In this document: positions 35,874 to 47,473 of the stretch, piece after piece
How the letters are laid out: every line of letters begins with the position of its first letter
Position numbering within the stretch: the first letter of the stretch is position 1
Assembly (NCBI GenBank): GCA_029582265.1
Contig: CM055816.1
Span: 5,513,690-5,577,689 of the forward strand
DNA: 64,000 nucleotides
Origin: Zoroaster sp. YZ-2022
Lineage: Eukaryota; Echinodermata; Asteroidea; Forcipulatida; Zoroasteridae
Reading direction: 5' to 3'
Position numbers and translations under genes: made by a program
The notes under the pieces: generated by a model
Told to the model about the DNA's origin: nothing
Databases searched by the model: none
The model's input: only the letters and a program-made list of their open reading frames with translations

Positions 35874-36152
35874 TTATAGCATATCACCAACGCATTCTCC
35901 GACTGCGGCTCCAGCAGCGGCTACCGCCGAGGCACTCGTTGCAGTCAATCCAGCGGCTCCTATGGATTGGAGACTAGCCACAATTCCTCCAGCAGCCATA
36001 GATGCAACGCCACCACCGCTACTCATGGCTGCAGCCGACATCAATGATGATGCGATGCTTCCTGCTGCTATTCCTCCGGCAGCAAACCCGATGAATGGAG
36101 CGGCGACTGCAGCAGCGCCTACAGCCAATAATCCTCCAATGATTGCATCCAT
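35874..36152 (-). CDS. ISG12/IFI6-27-like small hydrophobic protein (unit E)
   Basis: A complete 92-codon frame (ATG 36,152, TAA 35,874), closely similar to the copy at 30,971. It has the same hydrophobic Gly/Ala-rich layout and Ifi-6-16 core, with Phe for Leu and Ala for Gly before the core, Ser for Asn ahead of Gly-Gly-Gly-Val, and Cys for Tyr near the end. The length and lack of frame damage suggest a working paralogue. Relative to units B and D, a 28-bp deletion just upstream (near 36,199) shortens the pyrimidine tract of the proposed 5' splice acceptor. This might change splicing of the leader. The palindromic MITE and the W segment lie upstream, as in unit D. Confidence 0.82.
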   Translation of the reverse strand: MDAIIGGLLAVGAAAVAAPFIGFAAGGIAAGSIASSLMSAAAMSSGGGVASMAAGGIVASLQSIGAAGLTATSASAVAAAGAAVGECVGDML

Positions 36153-36475
36153 ATTGAATCAGAAAGGAACCCCGTTTACTTTTCTAAGGAACAAAGAACA
36201 AATCGAATATTTTGTTGAATAGAGAAAAGAAGCCTTAATCCCGCCAAAATCCCTTGATTTTCTCAAATTGACTTTTCTTTAATAAACAAAATACAATACA
36301 CTAAAAACAAAATGGAATTAGCCCTATGTTGAATTTGTGCGCTCAGTGTATATATTTTTTTATTTTTAAAAAAAAATATTTTGTTTTTGGAGAGGGGGCG
36401 CAATGAATATTAAGGGCGTCCGACAGGCGTCCCATCGTTTTTCTGAAATATTTTTGGCGTATATAACACTCTTAA

Positions 36476-36689
36476 AACTAAAGTGTGGAATCAACCTTTA
36501 AGAGTTCGGTGAGTGACAACACATTATAAAGTTAAATTCAACTCACAGAAAGTGTTGAATAAACACAGAGTCAAGTTAAGTCTAACTTTATCAATGTTAA
36601 TTCAACACTTTTAAAAGTTAAATGCAACTTTATAATGAGTTGTCACTGACCGAACTCTTTAAAATTCAACACTTTAGTTTTAAGAGTGT
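36476..36689. mobile_element. Palindromic MITE, copy in unit E
   Basis: Same arms as 31,592-31,816 (ACACTCTTAAAACTAAAGTG ... TAGTTTTAAGAGTGT), slightly shorter, and in the same relative position. Confidence 0.75.
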
Positions 36690-37400
36690 ACACATGTAGG
36701 GGATCTGTCCACGTACAACCTCATATGTAATATTCCCTGAAGCCAAAAAATGGTTTCCGGTTTCTGGTGATAGGTCGGCTTCAAAATTGGTGCGTAACGC
36801 GCTTTTTGCTGTTGTTTGTTTTGGTAATTTGTTTCTTGACAACCAGTGAAATATACATGATACAGGTATACCCGGTTTTTGGAACCAGGCCAAATTTCTA
36901 ATACACAAAGTATGGTGGCTAAGAGAGGCCTCGCAAATGTGAAAAGGTCGTTTAAAACACAGCACGGCAGAATTCCAATCGATCTAGCAATTTTTTGCTG
37001 CGTGTCTGAGGTGGCGCGCAGAGACCAGAAACCGAAGACCTTCTTTTGGCCTATAAGCGATATGATCGAGCATAATCAGCGAGGGGAATTCCCCTGATGG
37101 TAATATCGGATTACTACTAGACTCGCTCCAAGTATTCACTACTACGCGTAAATAGTTATTGTGTATTAAGAATTCACAGGCCTTCACGTTTTTGAGGGTA
37201 CCACGTCGATTTTACTGCACAGTGTACACAAATGTGTACGCAGCTTTTGTAGTGTGAAGTTTATACAAGTTAGTTGTGAACATTATAAATGAATACGATT
37301 GGGGCTATGCCTTACATACCAAAAAAACTTGCTTTTATAAAAGTAATATACGGTATATAGAGCCTATAGACTAGTTTATGGTTTGTAACATAGACGATAC
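36690..37400. repeat. W segment of unit E with short conserved plus-strand frame
   Basis: Contains TTTCCGGTTTCTGG at 36,755 and the plus-strand frame 36,879-37,097. It matches unit D except for scattered changes. The stretch 37,400-37,620 follows the end of W in unit A (TAGACGATACTATTTTTAAACAAAGT; compare 1,270-1,300). Confidence 0.5.
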
Positions 37401-37624
37401 TATTTTTAAACAAAGTGTCACATGGTCCACGTACCCAGCACATGCTCTAAATGTCACTCTTTAGTAATTTCCTGCAGTAAAGCAACATATTATCGGTATC
37501 TTCAAGAGAACTCCACCAACTCAAAATACGTCTATATAGACACTTGTATCACACAATGTTGGGAAGACAAATCACAGTTCGGATTAGTACTTTTAGATGT
37601 CTATCAACATTAATAATATAAAAA

Positions 37625-37982
37625 AAAGCAAGACGATTACATTTATTATATGCTTACCAGGTGCAATGTTCAGAGATGATTGACTGAATATCTTGATGTA
37701 CCTTCAATGTACACAGATAGGCCATATATCAGACGTGTTCTCCGTCCCCTAGATGAGATAGACGACACGCACTGCTTTATATACGAATCATCCCTATGTG
37801 GTTACATCATCAAGTGTGAGCGGGGAATTCCCTATAAGCACGCAATGTCGAGAGATTGCCACGTTGCATACTCTATTCATTTCCGTACTGTACTGGTCAT
37901 GACTGGAATTGCAACATCCTTTCGAAGGCTGCGCTGAGATTGCAACATAATCTGTCAACAGGGTTTTGAAAGTGGGGATTTC
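37625..37982. repeat. X segment of unit E
   Basis: Matches 10,683-11,000 and 32,540-32,852, with a 2-bp deletion early in the small frame. It ends in GGGGATTTC, the target of the next insertion. Confidence 0.5.
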
Positions 37983-40268
37983 TATGGCGTACATTCTTGA
38001 CATTTAATCTAAAACAGAGATATCTCTATTATTAATAGAGATATCTCTATTGTTAATAGAGATATCTCTATTAACAATAGAGATATCTCTATTAACAATA
38101 GAGATATCTCTATTAACAATAGAGATATCTCTATTAACAATAGAGATATCTCTATTAATAATAGAGATATCTCTATTAACAATAGAGATATCTCTATTCC
38201 GTTTCCGGTTTAATGCGCCGTGTCAACGGGAGGTCAATGAATTCTTAACATACCTATTTTCTCACAAAACTAAGGGGTCGCAACTTTTCGCCGTTACGTT
38301 TTAGGTGATATCGGTTCAAAAACAATTTATTGTGCTGGCCGCATGAGGGCGTTATACCCATTGGGCGTCCATTTTAGTACTTTATTGCATTGTTGATGTC
38401 TACGAATTTACATGTTCCGAATTTAGGTTCACCTTTGCTTTTTTACTGTAGTCGATAGGCCACCATTTTTACCACTTGCAAAAAGGGGGTGATCATAATG
38501 TGCAGTTGGCGTACCTAGACATTTTCATTTTGAAGGGCAAGCGCGGGCAAATAATTGGCGGGTGTACTTCACGTATGCATTCACAGTGCATTTTCAGATC
38601 TCATTTGGGGGACAAGAGGGAGGGGGCAAGGGTTCTGAGTGAGGGGCCCCTGCCTCCTGCCCCCGCTACGCCACTGTAATTGTGCCTCCTTTAACTTGTC
38701 CATTATGTGGATTTGAGCCCTGATTTTAGCGTTTAGTCTTTTTGTGAAATAATATGTGTCTAGTTAATAGTTATAATATTCCATGACTATAAAACTGAAA
38801 GGAAATACAGAATTAAACTAAAGACAAAATCAGATGAACGTACAAAATGTGTTGGGAAAATTATTATTTTTAAGAATTATTAATGACATTTCACTCCGGG
38901 AAAAAATTGTGTCCAGTTTCGGTGAGGTTCATCCTCCGCCAACGACCAGTCAGTGTGAGGGTGTGCCTGATGGTGAATGTTTAATTTTTACAAAAATCAA
39001 CGCTAGTTTACAAATTAATAGTCAGTGTTAAATTGACCTTCATTCCTATATAATAAATAAACCTTTAAAACGTGATATCATGGCATGAAAGATGCAAAGC
39101 AAGCAATTTGTGTTTTTGGTGATGAAGCCCAAACAGATCAAGGGACGCTGTACGGTATTGACTCTGACGACCGAAACATTGTACATGGGAGGGGAAATGT
39201 TTTATTTACCAATGGATTTAGCATATCCCACCCAGATTTATAGCTATATTTATATATTTTTGTCCCAATTTATGATTTCTTACTTATTTTAAACAATTCA
39301 TACATCTGTCCTTATACTTAAAACCATGTAATGACTGGGGAGGAGACGGTGGAGTGGCATGATGTGAATTTATAGTTGTCGTTATCTGGTTTTAGTTGAC
39401 TTAATTATACCTTTTTTGGAGTCTAAACCTTTTGATTAAAAAAAAAACTAAAAAGGATGAGGGAATTACACATTCCACTTTATTTGCCCTAAACAATTCT
39501 ATATTTCAACAAAAGTGCATTTTACCAAAAGCCTTAAAAAAGTTAATCCAAACCCGCTCATAAGTACCACATAGGTGGTGGTAAAAAAATAAAAATAAAT
39601 AAAAAATAATAATAAATAAAATAAAATAAAATAATCACTAGGCCTACATATTGCCAAACACTAAAAAGAAAATTTGTTTTCTTAATTTTAAGTGGCGATG
39701 AGATCTGAGGGCAGCCTCGGCCCGACTTATCAGGCCTTCGGGATTATCCGACATGTTACTTTATTCTGAAATTGCGCTGTTTTTCGACAAGTCAAAACAA
39801 GTAAAAAACGTGTGCGTAGACGCGCGGGAACATTACGGACGTAAAACATATCAGTTAAAGTGCACCAAGTTAGACGCCCTTAAGCTGATAACTGTCTCGC
39901 GTGACCTGACCCGAAGCGGAATGTAATAGAGATATCTCTATTACGCATAGAGATATTCTCATATTGTTAATAGAGATATCTCATTGTTAATAGAGATATT
40001 CTATTGTTAATAGAGATATTCTCTTGTTAATAGAGATATCTCTATTAATAGAGATATCTCTATTGTTAATAGAGATATCTCTATTAATAGAGATATTTAC
40101 AGATAATAATTCTATTAATAATAGAGATATCTCTATTAACAAAGATATTCTATTATTAATAGAGATATCTCTATTATTAATAGAGATATCTCTATTATAA
40201 TAGAGATATCTCTATTAACAATAGAGATATCTCTATTAATGGATTAAATGTTAAGAATGTACGCCATA
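37983..40268. mobile_element. 2.29-kb foldback-like element with palindromic-satellite arms
   Basis: The termini TATGGCGTACATTCTTGACA and its near-complement TTAAGAATGTACGCCATA are flanked by GATTTC on both sides (37,977-37,982 and 40,269-40,274). Paralogous units read GGGGATTTCCGTCCCACC without it, so this is an insertion with a 6-bp duplication. Inside each terminus lies an array of a 21-bp unit, itself a palindrome (TAATAGAGATATCTCTATTA), at 38,016-38,198 and 39,924-40,240. The 1.7-kb middle has only short frames and no recognised transposase, so it is probably nonautonomous. Confidence 0.85.
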
Positions 40269-40440
40269 GATTTCCGTGCCTTGCTTTCCCCAATTGTCAA
40301 TCATTTTCTTGGATTCAGCATGAAACCAGAATACACACTTTGGAGGTCATTAGATAAATTCATACTCAGGACTTATGTAATTGTATAGAAATGCAAATAA
40401 TTCGGTGAACGTTTAAATACTTTGTAAACTCATAAGCCAG
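40269..40440. repeat. Start of a Y segment after the foldback insertion
   Basis: Resumes GATTTCCGTGCCTTGCTTTC and continues like other Y starts to about 40,425, then diverges. The array ends here. The stretch 40,440-40,803 holds nothing recognisable. Confidence 0.6.
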
Positions 40441-40803
40441 AACACCACATATGCGTCACGTAGATTTTTGGAGGGTTGGGTGGGGGGATAGAGGGGATAG
40501 CGGTATTAGGTAAAGATGGTGTTACCTTTCTTTTAATATACTACCAGAAGTCTAATACATACAGTCATGTATAGGTAATACACTTGATGCTATTTGTAAA
40601 CTGATTAGCCAAATTTCAAATTGTTAAAACCACTGAGCCAACCAAGTTATTCTCCCGCATCCACACCTTTCGTTCTCAGGGCTTTTGAGTAGTTTCTGTA
40701 TACATCGTGCCAGTATGCTCACTGCTTTCTCACTCTGGAACTGGACAATATCAATCACGTCAGCAATTGTTCTAAAGTTTCTCCCATTTATTACAATTGG
40801 TGC

Positions 40804-41227
40804 ATGACCCCCTCATCACCAGCACGTAATTTGGGTGTTATATTTGACTCGACAATGACTTTAAAACCTCATATCTCCAACATTGTTCGCATATCATCAT
40901 TTCATATCAGAAATATTAGCCGAATAAGGAAATACTTGAATAAAAGTGCTGCTGAACAAATTATACATGTGTTTGTCACATCACGGCTCGATAACGGAAT
41001 GCTCTCCTCACGGTCTCCCGCAGAATCAAATATCTCGTCTTCAGCACAAACAAAACACAGCAGCTCGTGTTGTGACTTTGTCCAGAAAGTCATGCCACAT
41101 CACGCCAATCTTGAAAGAATCTGCACTGGCTTCCTGTTTCACAGAGAATTGTTTTAAACTTATGCTAATTGTTCACAAATCTTTTAATAACATTGGTCCA
41201 ATTTATATTTCTGAACTGCTTGAAGTC
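40804..41227 (+). pseudogene. CR1-like LINE reverse transcriptase, C-terminal fragment
   Basis: Two overlapping plus-strand frames give Arg-Asn-Leu-Gly-Val-Ile-Phe-Asp, then HISNIVR, IRNISRIRKYL, and in the second frame QISRLQHKQNTAARVV, CHITPIL and NIGPIYISELLEV. This order is typical of the thumb and C-terminal region of CR1/jockey-type reverse transcriptases. A frame change near 40,990 and the loss of both the polymerase core and the 3' end make it a relic. It abuts a different LINE on the opposite strand at 41,228. Confidence 0.75.
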
Positions 41228-43480
41228 TAAGTAATCCTCTTCCTCCTGTCCTCGGTAGATAGAGTCTGCATGACATTCGACCGTGGATGTAACATACCGT
41301 ACATCGTCATCACTTTCCTCGTTTTCCTGTCAGCAACATCTAGATCTGCCTTAGTCCACTCGACAATTCCTGCACTGTACCTCATCAGCGACATAGCCCA
41401 AGTGTTGATCGCCTTTATCATATTCCCTCCATTCAGCTTGGACTTCAAACACTTCTTCACTCGTCTTATATACTCTTTCTTAAGCCTCTCTTTTGATTCC
41501 TCGTGCAGTACGTGATCTTAATTGTGTGCCATCTGGGAAAGTAATTCTATCCAAATGTACCCTTTTACCCCTCTTCATGGTCATCGCAGCACATTTCTCC
41601 AGACCAAACTTCATGCCGATGTCATCGCTGAAGATCCGTACAGTCTGCACCAAGGAATCAATCTCTTTCTCGTTCTTCGCAAACAACTTCAGGTCGTCCA
41701 TGAAGAGCAGATGATTAATCCTGCATCCTTCCTTCGTCATCTCGTATCCCGCACTAACCTTCCGCAAAATCATCGTCAAAGGGAACAGCGCCAAAACAAA
41801 CAACAGTGGAGACAGAGAATCGCCCTGGAAAATACCTCGTCTGATGTTTACCTTACCAAGATATTCATCACTGGCCATCAGATTTGTTCTCCATGTCTTC
41901 ATGCTCTCACCCAGAAGACATTTCACCGCATCAGCTGCCCCTATCATATCCAAACATTTCATAATCCACGAGTGTGATATCCATGTCGTATGCCTTCTTG
42001 TAATCTATCCATGCCAAGGCCAGATTAGTTTTCCTGTTCCTACTTTTAGCACCGTCTTATCAATGATGAGTTGGTCTTTCGTTCCTCTTGACCGCTTCTT
42101 GCAACCTTTCTGCTCATCTGGAAATAACTGATCTTCTATGTGGCTATACAGATCTTCTTCAATGATGCCGGTCACACATCATGGGTAGACATGTAACAGG
42201 TCGATAGTTACTTGCAACGTTACCCTTCTTAATGTCCTTCATGATGAGAACCGTTCTTGCTTCAGTCATCCACGTCGGAACGTTGCCACGCACTAAGCAT
42301 TGTTGCAGCTGCTGGGCTATTCTTTTGTGAAGACTACTGAAGTTCTTTAGCCAGTATCCGTGCACTTGGTCTGGTCCCGGGGCTTTCCAATTCGGCACTT
42401 TCCTCAACTGTTTCTTCACCTTGCTCACATCAATCTGAAATCCCTCTTGTTGTACATTCTTTAACTCGTCTTTCACGTCGGCTAACCATTCTGCTTGTCT
42501 GTTATGATCACCAGGCTGATCCCAAAGGCCACCCCAGAAATTCCTTGCTTCTGCTGGTTTGGGCCCACTTGTGAGTTGTCACATTTCCCCGTCCATTTCT
42601 TTGAATAATTGACGTTGATTTGTACTGAATAGGCGATTTTTGATGAAAACTGCTTTGACTCTGTCATCGTACCTCTTTACTTTCGCAGCCTTCGCCTTAA
42701 CACTTTGCTTTATTTCCTCCTTAACTACACTCATCCCCTTTCCTTTTACTTGATACTTCTTTATTAATCTGTTCCTCGTATCTGAATATTTCATTGCACC
42801 TCTATCCATTTGCTCTATTCTACTGGAGATCTTTTGCGCAACTCGTTAATTTGGCCCTCAAATCTGCGTTTCCACCAAGGTTTATTATCTTTATGTTGTG
42901 ATTGTGAGTGTAAAGATTTTACCCCTGATCTCTCCGCTACTACAACTGCACCTGCAAAGACAAGATCGTTAATTTCAGAAAGATTAGTAGTACTTACCGT
43001 CCCAGGGATTCTACTTACCATAGCTGACATTTGTTAGCTTTTTTCCTTGGGACCTGGCGTAATGCAGGAATACTCCACTTACCTGTCCCTTTTACCTGTC
43101 CCTAACCTTAGCTCTTCCTCCGTCAAGTCTTCTGTTCCTTCTTCTACTCCTCCACTGACCTCATCCGCACTCTGGGAACTTGCCAGCTCACCAGCGACCA
43201 CGTTGTCCAGTTCCTCCTCCTGCACTTCTTCATCTCCAGCCTCTGTCCGTGATATTATTCTACTCATCTCTTCCACCTCAACTTTCGTTAGCCACTGATT
43301 ATGTTTGATTTGTTTTACCTGGTCGGCAAGCCGCTGTTCGCTTATTTCAAACATGCCTTTATCCTGCCATATGTTAATCATTCTCCTTCTGTACTCTGGC
43401 TTGCTCCTTATAAAACATTCCATTGCAATTCTGTTATCGTCCTTACTCCACTTTCTCCTGTTTACAGCACGAATTCTGTT
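41228..43480 (-). pseudogene. Non-LTR retrotransposon polyprotein, multiply frameshifted
   Basis: Read from 43,480 down. First, a basic/acidic N-terminal region has a WSKDDNRIAMECF block and a SEQRLADQ block. Next comes PWWKRRFEGQINELRK at about 42,860 and a coiled-coil-like Lys-rich stretch at 42,580-42,800. The reverse transcriptase fingers and palm show NWKAPGPDQVHGYW and NYRPVTCLPM (42,159-42,476), then GIFQGDSLSPLL and the catalytic FMDD box (41,480-41,962). Last is a thumb-type stretch (LNGGNMIKAINTWAMSL) and a CRLYLPR end near 41,240. At least four frame breaks are needed. The family resembles animal LINEs with a long N-terminal domain and this conserved Trp-Trp-Lys-Arg block; I cannot fix the clade. 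It is cut off inside the C-terminus. Confidence 0.8.
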
Positions 43481-43486
43481 ATCACC

Positions 43487-43667
43487 ACCACCACCACCAC
43501 CACCACCACCACCACCACCACCACCACCACCACCACCACCACCCCCACCACCACCACTCACCACCACCACCACCACCACCACCCCATCCACCACCACCAA
43601 CACCACCACCACCACCACCACCACCACCACCACCACCACCACCACCACCACCACCACCACCACCACC
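43487..43667. repeat. (CCA)n microsatellite, ~180 bp
   Basis: An almost unbroken CCA run with a few interruptions. It adjoins the 5' limit of the minus-strand LINE. The His-, Pro-, Thr-, Val-, Gly- and Trp-rich frames across it are artefacts. Confidence 0.95.
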
Positions 43668-43899
43668 TTGAATATGCAAATTCAGTGATAGTGGGATACC
43701 GTTACTGAAAATAGCTTGTGCTGCGACAGAGAGGCTGGGACAAGGCCATACAACATATTTCATCATAATTTTGGTAAAATCACTCATCCAAACATTAATT
43801 TTAATGGGAGTGTTATAAAAGTCCATACATGTATTAGGCAAAAAAGTCCAGTTTCTTGTTCTCGTCGCCTCAGAGCCGCGCGTCCACATTTTTAATTTT

Positions 43900-44120
43900 T
43901 TTTTTTTTTTTGGTGCTATGAAACTATGTCCAATTGTAGCTAAAATTGCTGGATCCATTGGGATTCTGCCGTGTTGTGCTTTAAACGACTTTTTCACAAA
44001 GCCTCTATTAGCCACCATACTTTGTATATCGTAAATTTGGTCCTCATGTATACAAATGTATCACGTATTTCTCTGGTGAAAATTAGCTGACCGATGACCA
44101 GAAACCAGAGACTTTTTTGG
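43900..44120 (-). repeat. Stray diverged copy of the W segment
   Basis: On the minus strand, CCAGAGAAATACGTGATAC, GGACCAAATTTACGATATAC and ATGGTGGCTAATAGAGGC follow the W segments in order. The short frame starting at that ATG stays open through an in-frame 6-base deletion relative to the others. So W sequence occurs outside the array. Confidence 0.55.
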
Positions 44121-45885
<1,765 letters not shown>

Positions 45886-46385
45886 NNNNNNNNNNNNNNN
45901 NNNNNNNNNNNNNNNNNNNNNNNNNNNNNNNNNNNNNNNNNNNNNNNNNNNNNNNNNNNNNNNNNNNNNNNNNNNNNNNNNNNNNNNNNNNNNNNNNNNN
46001 NNNNNNNNNNNNNNNNNNNNNNNNNNNNNNNNNNNNNNNNNNNNNNNNNNNNNNNNNNNNNNNNNNNNNNNNNNNNNNNNNNNNNNNNNNNNNNNNNNNN
46101 NNNNNNNNNNNNNNNNNNNNNNNNNNNNNNNNNNNNNNNNNNNNNNNNNNNNNNNNNNNNNNNNNNNNNNNNNNNNNNNNNNNNNNNNNNNNNNNNNNNN
46201 NNNNNNNNNNNNNNNNNNNNNNNNNNNNNNNNNNNNNNNNNNNNNNNNNNNNNNNNNNNNNNNNNNNNNNNNNNNNNNNNNNNNNNNNNNNNNNNNNNNN
46301 NNNNNNNNNNNNNNNNNNNNNNNNNNNNNNNNNNNNNNNNNNNNNNNNNNNNNNNNNNNNNNNNNNNNNNNNNNNNNNNNNNNNN
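45886..46385. other. Assembly gap (500 N)
   Basis: Exactly 500 ambiguous bases, probably a fixed-length placeholder. Reading frames spanning it are meaningless, and order or distance across it is not certain. Confidence 0.99.
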
Positions 46386-47200
46386 CTTTTGAACTACTTA
46401 TCATGTCTTTGCCGATGACTGTGGTTTAGTAATAAAACCCTTTATGATAACGTGCCAAAACGAAAACCGATATTTATGAAAACTAGAACATGTTGAATGT
46501 GTCAACTATTTATTTATAGAGTGATCAACGAAACACTTGGACACTGTTTTTCAAAGAACAACAAATTTGGACCCCCTACTTTCAAATTCTGGCTTATACA
46601 CTGACCTGTGCCCTCTGGATGACTGTACAACACCTTAGCAATCTAGCCCTATATTGACGGTGCTAGTCAGAAGTCATTTAACCCATACATTCAACCCATT
46701 TCGTGTTGCCAAGGATCACACCCCATATTACGATGCTAAACCTGAAGGGAAGCGGCAGTCTGGGGATCACTAGGACAGGATGCGATTTCATCACAAGTAT
46801 GGATGAGATGATTTAGTTCGGGAAATCACAAAGTCTCATCACAAATGTTACATCATGATATAATCTAGTAATGCATTTTGTAGCGTAAAGGGCCAATCTC
46901 TTACCATAAAGACTAATATTATTTTGTATTTTTTTGTATTTTTGCAACGTTTTTTCCGCAAAATTGTTGCCACATTCAAAATATTAGTATTTTTTGCCAT
47001 AAATTATTTGGAAGTTCAAACACTTTTACAATATAATTAGTTTAATATTTTGTCCAGAGATTTCTTCACATTATTTGCAATCAATATTCTTTGAGGAATA
47101 CGAAATGTGTGCAGAAATCAACTATTAATTGTTTCAAGTAATTTGATTGATATATAAATTAGGAATAATTTCTCAGCTAATAACTCAAAGTTTGTAATTG
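46386..47200. repeat. Duplicated intron block, copy 1
   Basis: Starting with TGTCTTTGCCGATGACTGTGG, this 0.8-kb stretch recurs at 52,125-53,010 and in part at 53,560-53,960 (GATGC-AAACCTGAA-GGAA, ATCACAAAGTCT-ATCACAAA, TTTTTTCCGCAAAA). It looks like old tandem duplication of intron plus EGF exon. No frame is conserved. Confidence 0.6.
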
Positions 47201-47281
47201 CATTGTAGGTACACGTATCTCAGTGCATAATTTTTCCCTATGCTATCATTGTATATTGTTTGAATTCAAGTTTTTCTTTGT

Positions 47282-47444
<163 letters not shown>

Positions 47445-47473
47445 TGTGTAAAATAAATAATTGCATCGATTAA

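Noticed and set aside
31059..36222. Plus-strand Ala/Pro-rich frames opposite the ISG12-like genes
   Set aside because: They are shadows of the real minus-strand genes; only the minus strand has the family motifs, and low-stop shadows are expected opposite Gly/Ala-rich codons.
10725..37937. X-segment frame with DVPSMYTDRPYIRRVLRP as a conserved gene
   Set aside because: Copies A, B, D and E have different stops and frame-breaking indels, as noncoding repeats do.
43305..44018. Long His-, Pro-, Thr-, Val-, Gly- and Trp-rich frames
   Set aside because: Artefacts of the (CCA)n run; only the flanking LINE residues and the stray W sequence are meaningful.
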